Positions 56,196 through 64,000 of a stretch of DNA of 64,000 bases are shown here, piece after piece. The notes under the pieces were generated by a model. It saw nothing but the letters and a program-made list of their open reading frames with translations. It ran no database searches and was not told the DNA's origin. The stretch comes from Euborellia annulipes (taxonomy: Eukaryota > Arthropoda > Insecta > Dermaptera > Anisolabididae). Location: contig JAKCPI010028289.1 in NCBI GenBank assembly GCA_023213315.1, positions 1 to 64,000 on the forward strand. The letters are read 5' to 3'. Position numbers and translations under genes: made by a program. Within the stretch, counting starts at the first letter, position 1. The number at the start of each line of letters is the position of its first letter.

Positions 56196-56287
56196 GTGCC
56201 CTAGCGATTCTTTTAATCGGATTCACTGCAATCTCTTTAGGGTGTCTTATATTTTTCTTTCATCCCTACGACATTATATTCAGATGG
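56196..56287 (+). CDS. Exon 2 of a CD36/scavenger receptor class B-like gene (first membrane segment)
   Basis: After TATATATTTTTTTTCAG the exon gives two bases that complete the split codon from exon 1 (C+GT, Arg) and 30 codons: ALAILLIGFTAISLGCLIFF then FHPYDIIFRW. It ends at TGG|GTGAGA, phase 0. The first 21 residues form a strongly hydrophobic helix; HPYD-hydrophobic-F-(K/R)-W right after it is the junction found in many arthropod scavenger receptor class B/CD36 proteins, where the luminal domain then begins with Lys-Leu and an EIFxLWxKPP block. That next block is not in the window. Exon length 92 bases. Predicted role: lipid or ligand receptor at the plasma membrane or endosome. Confidence 0.7.
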
Positions 56288-56529
56288 GTGAGAATTTATT
56301 TTATTATATCACGATATTTTTTATTTAGTATAATGTTGAGAATAAAATTATGTTAATATGTACACAAATCAGCTGAAAATATTCATATCACATTAACATT
56401 TAAATTTTTTCATTTTTTTGTAATAATAAAGAAAGAAACCTCACTGCTGATAAATTTTTTTTACAAAAGAAACAAACAAACCCAGTTACAAATGAACATT
56501 TCCTACCAAATCTTCGCATAGACACATAT

Positions 56530-56606
56530 ATTTTATGAATATTTCAAACATTTCAAATATTTCAAACATTTCAAATATTTCAAAAATTTCAAATATTTCA
56601 AACATT
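56530..56606. repeat. Minisatellite AATATTTCAAACATTTC
   Basis: About eight copies of a 9-base unit, alternating ATATTTCAA and ACATTTCAA. Two opposing open frames here (repeats of Asn-Ile-Ser, and Leu-Lys-Tyr/Cys) are translations of the array. Confidence 0.85.
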
Positions 56607-56614
56607 TCGCCACC

Positions 56615-58540
56615 ATGGTCGCCGGGAATTTGTTTAGGGGCATGGGACCATCCACCGGGGGCCTGGCGGTATAGAGTACCCCCTCCCCCAGCTCAAGGGG
56701 TGGTCCGAAGATTTCTCCTGCGAATTTTTTTTTTAAATTTAACCTCAAAACATAAATTAAGCCCAATTTCTGATGGAATTTTCGTAGAATACTAAAATAG
56801 GCTAGAAAATGATCAAACCAAGTTGGAAAATAAAATGACTTTTTATTTATTTACTCGAAAAAACAGTCGCGCTCAGGTAGAGCTATAGGAGTATAGGAGA
56901 TCCTTCGAATTGGGTTGGTTAACTGAATCAGAGGAATTTTGTCTGGAGGGGACCGGTCCCCACCTCCCGGAACCCCCCTAGCTACTACACTCATGCTCGC
57001 CACTAATCTTATAAAAAAAATTATGCAATTTATTTTCTCAAATGTTAGGTCATCCTAAGAAGTTTTTAACTTTCTAACAAACTTATTTTAGTGTGATTCG
57101 AAGAATCTTTTAATAAATTCTCAAGGCTCAAGATAAGAGTAGGGTGGATCCACCAAAATATCATCCCTTTCTAAAAGTTTACGACAAACTCTTAAATATT
57201 TGGCCTGGTTTTTGATAAAAAACAATTTTTAACCAATTTAAATCTCCATTCTTCAAATTTATTAGTTCCCTTTGCAATGCAACTTTTTGATATCATCCTG
57301 ATGACTTTTGAGCTTTTTAGGGCCCAGCCTTTTATTTAAGCTTATTTATATTTTATTTAACAAAATCTCAAAAACTGAGTTAGGATATAGCAAAAACTGT
57401 TTTCTCATGACACTTTTGTCTGTAAATTCAAGTTCCTAATTAATTATAAAAGTGCCTTATTATTCTTCTTAAACCTGGACATTGGGATTCGACTATGAAC
57501 TATGAGATGGTACAAAAACTCCTAAACTTAATATCTTATTAATTTTCCAATTTATTATCTCTTGTATCACTGGAAAAACGGGTTAGTAACGTTTTTAGTA
57601 TCAATAATACGTTCGACCAAATTAGTATAACCTTGGTAGTAACTTTTTTATTCGAATATTTTCTTTAAGTCTATAATTATTATTATTTTGAACAGGTTGC
57701 ATTTTATTTATTCGATTCTTCGCTCAAATCGGAAACATATTTTAATGAATAGGAATTTTCTTTCATCGTCCTGCTTAATAGAGGGTAATTTAGAAATACC
57801 ACCCTTTTACTTCTATTAACTCAGAAAATTCTTGAAAATTTAGAACTATTTCTTTATTGTAAAAGAGACTTTCTTGAAGCCTACGATATTTATCATTTTT
57901 AATAGTTCCATTTTAAAATCATGATTTTGAAGAAAATTACACTTTTGGTCCATTGGAAGTTTTGTAGATCTAGACTCCAACAATCCTATTACATAAATAT
58001 TAAAGGGTGGCTTTTAACAAGGGGATATATTGTCGATTATCATTTTTCAAGAGACTAAAAAGAGAACTGCAATCTCCCTAGGTATTAAAATTATATTTTG
58101 CAAAATTTGATGTTATTTTCTGACATCTTCGTTGACGTTCTTAAGACATTTTGTTGAGGACATCTTTAGTGTTTACGTCCCATGAGCGAATACATTACGT
58201 ATTCAGTAATCGTTAGAGAGCATGAGCTGTAACATTCGGCTATTTTTCAACCCCTGGCTCGCTATAAAAAGTGATTTATGCTGAATGCTTCAGACATTTT
58301 GTCTTTTCCACCTCGCCTCGCTGTTCAACTCTCTCGTGAAGACCTGTTTTTTTTTTTTTTTGTTACTTTGTTTTTTCGCGTTTGTTTGTTTTTCTCAAGT
58401 GGAATTGTTAATTTTTATTTAATCATGATCATTAAGATACATTCTTCAGAACTGATAAGTCTAGATATTTCATTATTCAAATTCTTACTTTGTTTGGAAT
58501 TTTAAGTATCAACATTTGTTTTTTTTTTTTATTTGTTTAA
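56615..58540. other. Within proposed intron 2: no exon recognised
   Basis: Starts with GC-rich hAT-like fragments (ACCATCCACCGGGGGCCTGG, then GGGACCGGTCCCCACC and CCCCCTAGCTACTACACTC near 56990, which resembles a right end). The rest is AT-rich. No continuation of the CD36-like protein was found. Confidence 0.45.
57810..57886 (+). repeat. 77-bp repeat, copy 1
   Basis: ACTTCTATTAACTCAGAAAA, TCTTGAAAATTTAGAACTAT and AAAAGAGACTTTCTTGAAGC recur at 58733-58809 with about 8 differences. Confidence 0.8.
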
Positions 58541-58547
58541 GCTATTT

Positions 58548-58862
58548 TTCGGCATCTAAGGCCATTTAGACCCCCATCCCTATTTATTTCAAATGATTAG
58601 TAGCCAATTCAAATGAAATATTTATTAATTCAAATATCCGACAAAAGATAGGGTGCCTCCGGGAGTTGAACCAGGGATCTAACAATCGGTTAAATAATAA
58701 TTTCTTATAAATTTTTCTCGCTTGGGACGGGAAGCTTCCATTAACTCAGATTATTCTTGAAAATTTAGAACTATTTTTTTAATGTAAAAGAGACTTTCTT
58801 GAAGCCCGAGATCCTAGGCACGAGAAGCTAATGTCTTCTCCCTGAGCCACTCGGGCTCAATA
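58548..58862 (-). mobile_element. SINE S1, tRNA-like head split by an insertion
   Basis: Minus strand: head GAGCCCGAGTGGCTCAGGGA (A-box-like TGGCTCAGGGA) at the right, then an insertion of about 130 bases, then GGTTCAACTCCCGGAGGC (B-box-like) and body ATTGGCTACTAATCATTTGA, GGGATGGGGGTCTAAATGGC, AGATGCCGAAAAA. The insertion includes the 77-bp repeat at 58733-58809. This copy gives the clearest view of the family's tRNA-like start. Confidence 0.75.
58733..58809 (+). repeat. 77-bp repeat, copy 2, inside a SINE
   Basis: Matches 57810-57886. It sits between the A-box-like and B-box-like blocks of the S1 SINE, so it arrived after the SINE or by local gene conversion. Confidence 0.75.
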
Positions 58863-58864
58863 GT

Positions 58865-59775
58865 TGTTAAATTGAACACTTTATTTCTTCTTAGTTCTAA
58901 ATTCCTTTATTTAAGTATTACAATAATTAAATATTTCATTTATTTTGTTCTCTTTATTTTTATAATTTACTTAATCCGATCTTAATTAAATGTACTTAAT
59001 AATTAATTCATTAATTTAATAAACAAGTTCTTAAAAATCCAAAAATAATAAATTTTAATTTTTCTTTGATTCCGCCTCAAATTCTAAAAATTCAAATCCT
59101 TATTCAAGGCTGGATGCGGTCATCGCATTAAACGCATCTGGAGAAAGAGTTTCTTAAAACCTGAATACTAAGAACCACTTGATAAAATGGACACTAGGAC
59201 GTTATTAATAGAGCACTTATTCTCAATTTTTCTTCTAACACTTGCCGGCGGTTGCTCTAGAATCAGAATAGATGAGTTGTGTTGATTTTGTTTGAGATGC
59301 AGAGGAGAGGAGTGGTTAGATATTTTCTATATATTTGGATAATCATCATAAATTAACGAGAGCATAGGACTTTGATATTCTTCGACATAAGAACACAATA
59401 CAATTACTTTATTTATAATACCTTTAGTCGCCCCTCATTTTAATTAAATAAGAAAAGGTAATATATATATTAAATGATAATAAATTATACAAAATAGGCC
59501 TATATACTACTATTATGTATTAATGCAAGCGCTCCATTTTGAGAACCAAAATGTGTTATCAATACTGTACAAAAAATAGTAACTAATGTGGAGGGACATG
59601 GAGCTAAGCGGTTAAGTTGTAGGATATGGATCTGGAATTACAACTCAACTTGGGTTTGGGTTCCATTTGCCACAAAAACTATGCAATATTTCCTAAGTCT
59701 CCTCCTGGAATAAAAAAGTGTGAAATAAGCTAACTCCCAGTAAGTAAATCAATTAAGTCAGTGGCTGTTTGTTTA
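58865..59775. other. No gene; possible tRNA-like SINE head near 59600
   Basis: AT-rich sequence. GAGCTAAGCGGTTAAGTTG and GGGTTTGGGTTCCAT near 59600-59665 resemble A- and B-box blocks of a tRNA-derived SINE, but no body family was matched. Confidence 0.35.
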
Positions 59776-59778
59776 TAG

Positions 59779-60090
59779 GACAGGAGAAGGAGCAGCCAAA
59801 ACTAAAAAGCATTTTACAATTTAACGAAACGTTTCGGGGTAATTTTATTGTTCCATCTTCAGTCCTTCAAAAGTGTTATGGTCCCGGAGTATGGGTACAA
59901 TACATGCATATTCAGTGAGAATAATGATTTCATATGATACATAAATATGCATGTATTGTACCCATACGACCAACTCCGGGACATTAACACTTTTGAAGGA
60001 CTGAAGATGGGACAATAAAATTACCCCGAAACGTTTCGTTAAATTGTAAAAATCGGAGGCTTTTTTTTGGCTGCCCCTGCTCCTTCTGTT
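59779..60090. repeat. Fold-back repeat with hammerhead-like motif in both arms
   Basis: Arms of about 140 bases. Outer parts share GGAGAAGGAGCAGCC and GGCTGCCCCTGCTCC; inner parts share ATGCATGTATTGTACCCATA. Right arm, plus strand: CTGAAGA at 60001-60007, T, GGG/CCC stem, GAAACGTT at 60028-60035. Left arm mirror: TCTTCAG at 59856-59862 and AACGTTTC at 59828-59835. Stem I is short (2-3 pairs). The loop contains ATAATGATTTCATATGAT. Confidence 0.85.
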
Positions 60091-60340
60091 CCCATTAAGT
60101 AATACAAAGGCCCTAATTGTCGGAAGAGAAATCCTGACCCTAAAATTAAATTATCTATTCAATAATAACTCTAATTCATAATAGAAAAGATAACTATGAA
60201 AAAGGAAAAACGAAAACAAAGAAATTTCTTAGTCTTGTGATTGTCTAGAAGCAAGTTGCTGTTTGAATTTCGATTAGGAATATACAAAACAGGTTGCAGT
60301 AAGGAAAAAAAACCTTTGGATATTCAAGTCGAAAAGAACC

Positions 60341-60595
60341 GTTTCGGAAAAATTTATTTATCCATTATCATACACTTATTGGCTATGTAAAATTATGGCT
60401 TAAAGTTGTCATAAAAAATCTTATATTTATGAAACACGTGAGTCAATTAAAGAATCTGTAGTCACAAATCACTAATTATAATAATAAAATAAATATATGC
60501 ATAACTTATTGTCTATCATATATAGGCAAAATTAAGCCATAATTTTACAAAGTCACTAAGAGTTTGATGATGAATAAATAAATTTTTTCTGAAAC
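60341..60595. repeat. Fold-back repeat with eroded hammerhead-like motif
   Basis: Left GTTTCGGAAAAATTTATTTA mirrors right AAATAAATTTTTTCTGAAAC. Inner arms share ATTATGGCTTA and TAAGCCATAAT. Right arm motif: TTTGATGATGAATAAATA, then CTGAAACATC. Outside the right arm, CATTTGGTATTCAAATGC is a diverged form of repeat A. Confidence 0.75.
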
Positions 60596-60666
60596 ATCTC
60601 CATTCGTTCATTTGGTATTCAAATGCTTTTTCATTCCTGTAATATACCCGTATATTTCTTAGTCTA

Positions 60667-61398
60667 AACAAGGTGCGTCACCAAAGTCAAGGCAAATTGA
60701 ATAATTTTTTTAAAATAAAATTTCATTAATTACAAATGTATTAATATATTTATATTATAAGAAATAATTTTACATGACGCTTGGGAGATCTTTCATAGCT
60801 TATATACCCCATTAGCTTGAAAGATAGTCTCCTTGAACTGAAGCGTCTTCATGATATAATGCAGCGCTGTCCATACGTTGCTTCAATAGCGATCCTTAAA
60901 GTTAGTAGTAGGTCTTTAGTATGTATAAATTTGTATCGAATGCGGTCCTCAGGAATTTTTAACTTTGTTGGTTCGCTTTCCATCACAATCGACGCCAATA
61001 TTTGCAACGATTTTTTTGAGTACCTCGAAATCAGCGATTAAACCCTTTGAACAACTATCAGTACATTCTTTTGAATAGCTCTTCCTCTCCGGCATACTGG
61101 AATCTTCGTTGAACTGTCTGAAACTGTCTTTTGCCGCACATTACTAATCTTAGGTAAACTATTCTCTTTGCTAAGTACCTATTGCAAAGACTAGCTAGTC
61201 AAGGCTCTTGGATTTTACTTGTCTTATGATTCGCGATACTTTTAATGTTAAGACTGTTTACTAGTCTTTCGCTACAACTACCTCTGTTGGAAGCATAATA
61301 TGGAGAAAATTTTATTATGATTTAGGGCGCCCCGACATCTTAGGCCATTAGCGAGAAGAAAATTTAAATTTGACCGAATTTTGGTGACGTACCCTGTA
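60667..61398. mobile_element. Mariner-like element with decayed coding region
   Basis: Left AACAAGGTGCGTCACCAAAG, right inverted TACAGGGTACGTCACCAAAA. TA flanks at 60665-60666 and 61399-61400. About 730 bp. The middle is less AT-rich, with several broken minus-strand frames (KGLIADFEVLKKIVANIGVD; ALHYIMKTLQFKETIFQANG), which look like a decayed protein but show no clear catalytic motif. The plus-strand 74-codon frame at 60817 is on the opposite strand to these and is probably chance. Confidence 0.55.
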
Positions 61399-61399
61399 T

Positions 61400-62520
61400 A
61401 CAATATGTAATATTGGGCCCCAATTCTTATCATAATAATTCTGGGATCCCAGACTCAACGGCCGAGGAGTGAAACAGCAGTTGGCGAGCAGTTCGAAGAT
61501 CGATGGTATGATGTTTGTATCGTCGATGATGTGCTCTGGCCAGAAAGTGAACGACTCTGTACATAGATAGGACAGCTTGACCAAGAAGGGTGAATCAACT
61601 TTTGGTCAAAAAGACCGAAGACCGATGGTATGATGCTGATGCCGTTTGATGAAATTCCGTGACTAAAAAGAGCGCTGAAAACTAAAACAGCGTTACGGCT
61701 CTTTCTTCAAGCGGCTTGCTACTTCATTCTTTTGTATCGCAGCTCGCTTGCTTGCTTTTTCAATGCTTCATTCCGTGCTTACCGCTTCTCCAAGAATCCA
61801 CATTAACAATTATTTTCTTTTTCATTTCTATTTATTAAAAATTGCTTATTTATACAGTAAAAACAATCTAATTCTGTCCTATTAAATCTCATGTACAGTT
61901 TAATGGATAAATCTCAATGAAATATAACATAAAAGAAAAACAATTAATCCCCAAAAGTTTGCAGTTCTCTAATTAGTTTCTTAAAAAATGATAATCGATT
62001 ACATATCATCCTGTTGAAAGCCACCACCTAGAATTGTTGGATCACTGCTTAAATATAAAAGCATTTACTAATGTACTTTTTTGATTGTTGCTCTAACAAT
62101 TTTAAATAAAATATATAATATAAATTTTTTTTGAGATGATCTTTGAAATTTACTAATGTATTTTAACCCCAACATTGTTTGGGTTCACTTTACTACTTTA
62201 GTATATATTAGTATTATAATTTTATAAGCTACTCTAACAATTTTGGCTGTACATATTATGAAGATATGCTTTAAAATCTAATAATCATTTCTTATAGCCT
62301 ACTGTGGGGTTTTCCGCTAGAAATTTTAAGATATTCAAAAAAAAAAAAAAAAAAAAATACATAGCATAACTTGATCACCTGCTCCCTTATATAATTATTT
62401 AAATAAAAGTGTTTTTTTTTTTTTTTACTTTCTCTTATACGAAGTAGAAAAAGTATCAGCGGTAGTAGGAAGTAGTACTTTACCTATTAGGTTTTTTCAA
62501 AAATTTTGAAATTAATAATT
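61400..62520. other. No gene supported; unassigned GC-richer stretch and eroded family X
   Basis: 61440-61800 is GC-richer, with GATCGATGGTATGATG and GACCGATGGTATGATG repeated 130 bases apart, and broken frames in both directions. 62040-62320 has TTACTAATGTACTTTT and TTGCTCTAACAATTTTA, an eroded family X copy. Confidence 0.4.
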
Positions 62521-62525
62521 TTTTG

Positions 62526-62741
62526 TCATAATTACGATATATAAAGCCCTAATAGCTAGCTTCCGTCTGTGCCGATCAGGACGCTAATTGGCTAGAGTTA
62601 CAGGATGTGGAGCGGGAGCGGGAAATTTGAAAATTTCCAAACAGTCAGCAAGAATAAATTTGATGCATTTGATCCCCGAAGGCGAGCAAGCCGAGCAAGG
62701 GAGTCCAGGGGGGGGGAGCAGAAGGCGGGCTTTACCACTGG
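62526..62741 (+). mobile_element. Helitron-like non-autonomous element, copy 2
   Basis: TCATAATTACGATATATAAA start, AGCTAGCTTCCGTCTGTGCC, CAGGACGCTAATTGGCTAGA, AAGAATAAATTTGATGCATT and GGCGGGCTTTACCACTGG end followed by T. Same order as 46937-47179, but the final hairpin is disrupted by a G run (CCAGGGGGGGGGAGC). Confidence 0.45.
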
Positions 62742-63000
62742 TATTATGATAAATTACTTCATTTTAAAGAGTTTTTTATTCTTACACGTTTTTTCGAAAA
62801 CTGAATTCCTGGGAGGTTTTTTTTCTTCGTTGTGATTAGTGTATTTTATAATATGACACAAATTATTCATTTACATTTCATATATATTCTCATTCATATA
62901 TATTCATTTACATACATTTTTATAATTTTTAAAAAAACTTTTTAGTTAAGTACTACTTCCGGTTGACGTATTTATTCTAAAAGTTAATACAGATCAACAC

Positions 63001-63323
63001 TTAGGAAAGGTGTTTGCTTGCTTCTTGGCAATGAGATTGATGACTTTTTAGAGTGTTTTCTCCGAATATTTCAAAGGCACTTCTTCATAAGCGACTGTAC
63101 AAAATTACAAAAATAAATAAATTATTTCATTTTGTATAAACTCACTCTAATTATTTCAATTTGTATAAAAACTCACTCTAACTATTTTATTAATTTTTGT
63201 AATTTTGTACAGCCGCTGATGAAGAAGTGATATTAAATGCCTTCGAAATATTCGGAGAAAACACTCTAAAAAGTTATTTTTCTCATGGCAAGAAACAAGC
63301 ACCCACCTTTCCTAATTTATAGA
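63001..63323. repeat. Fold-back repeat F with hammerhead-like motif
   Basis: TTAGGAAAGGTGTTTGCTTG mirrors AACAAGCACCCACCTTTCCTAA; inner arms end in TGTACAAAATTACAA and TTGTAATTTTGTACA. Right arm, plus strand: CTGATGA at 63216-63222, A, stem GAAG/CTTC, GAAATATT at 63245-63252. The left arm lacks part of stem II. The loop has a 34-base direct repeat around TTTGTATAAAACTCACTCTA. Flanking ACAGATC on both sides may be a target duplication, because the interrupted sequence resembles 18550-18610. Confidence 0.8.
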
Positions 63324-63885
63324 ACTTAGTACTCCACATTCTTTCACAGATCTACAATTTTAGTGTAAGATAACCATGCATTTGTAGAGCATACTAGAAA
63401 GTCTAGGGGAAGTAATTCCCGAATTCTTAATTTATTTTTAGTTTATACTAATACTTTTTATTTCTCTTTACTTTTTTCGGCATAAGTATAGATAAAAAAA
63501 AATTTTTGAGAGCTTTCACTGGCCTTAGAAGTATGAATTTTTAAAATCACTTTACATAGCTTACAAAAGGTGTTCAAAATGATCAATAGAAAACTTGGTA
63601 CAGGGTTTATTTAAATTTGAGATATTCATCTATAGGTTTAGACTTAAAATGAAGTACCTCTGTAAATCGAAACTGAGTTTATATAAAATTGTTTTAGATA
63701 TTTAGCCCATTAAATCGAGAAGTGCTTTCAAAATTGACTAAAAGATGCTCAGACAGACAAAGCATTTCTCTTATCTAAGCAGGTCATGGCACTACCGCCT
63801 CTAATATCAGTTGAGCGTCATATAAAAGCGCATCAATATTAAATTGTCCCATTTAATTTCCCCCCCCCCCCTATCATCAATGGGA

Positions 63886-64000
63886 GTAGCTAGGGAATTT
63901 AGCTGAGGGAGGGGGGGGATGGGACCAGCCTCCGGGGGCCTGGAAAACCCCATATTATCTCAATTTTTCTTGGGGGAGAGAGGGAGCGGGAACCCCCTAG
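63886..64000 (+). repeat. G-rich hAT-like element cut by the window edge
   Basis: GGGAGTAGCTAGGGAATTTA, G run, GGGACCAGCCTCCGGGGGCC and GGGAACCCCCTAG at the edge resemble subterminal sequence of the hAT-type elements above and the fragment near 56640. The right end is outside the window. Confidence 0.4.

Noticed and set aside
56533..56795. Frames of NIS or LKY/LKC repeats
   Set aside because: They encode the 9-base minisatellite; no selection on either frame is visible.
60817..61041. 74-codon plus-strand frame
   Set aside because: Inside a mariner-like element whose coding-like blocks are on the opposite strand.
61348..61584. 78-codon minus-strand frame
   Set aside because: Spans the right end of the mariner-like element and unassigned DNA; no recognisable motif.

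Overview
This window looks like gene-poor, AT-rich nuclear DNA from an invertebrate animal, most likely an arthropod. The evidence is spliceosomal intron signals, mariner, pogo, hAT and LINE relics, tRNA-related SINEs, many miniature inverted-repeat transposons (MITEs), and one split gene that reads as an arthropod-type CD36/scavenger receptor class B protein. There are no bacterial-style genes. Nearly all open frames over 60 codons are chance frames in AT-rich or homopolymer DNA.

The one host gene I can support runs left to right. Exon 1 (32360-32567) encodes a 69-codon basic tail and stops at GTAAGT in phase 1. Exon 2 (56196-56287) follows a pyrimidine-rich CAG acceptor, restores the frame, and encodes a membrane segment followed by HPYDIIFRW. 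Exon 2 ends at TGG|GTGAGA. The intron between them is about 23.6 kb and is filled with transposons. Later exons must lie beyond the right edge.

Region by region: 1-2462 is a 325-bp satellite array. 2.5-11.3 kb holds fold-back repeats, SINEs, a 244-bp tandem duplication and hAT MITEs. 11.3-14 kb is nearly featureless AT-rich DNA. 14-22 kb has a LINE-like 3' end, four hAT-type MITEs, a hAT transposase fragment and a palindromic tRNA-like element. 22.5-31.7 kb has an unidentified frameshifted coding remnant, a large fold-back of the commonest repeat family, composite MITEs and a 45-base G tract. 32-56.3 kb is the gene and its intron, with mariner and pogo relics and many MITEs. 56.3-64 kb has more fold-backs, a mariner-like element and a Helitron-like repeat.

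Two patterns stand out. First, at least ten elements have hAT-type ends (CAGNGGCG and similar) with 8-bp target duplications, several of them exact. Second, six fold-back repeats carry, in one or both arms, a motif resembling a hammerhead ribozyme core: CTGANGA, one extra base, a short stem, GAAA, then a tiny self-complementary stem. The cleanest copy is at 37468-37510 on the minus strand. Family assignments rest on reading sequence by eye and have not been checked by database search.
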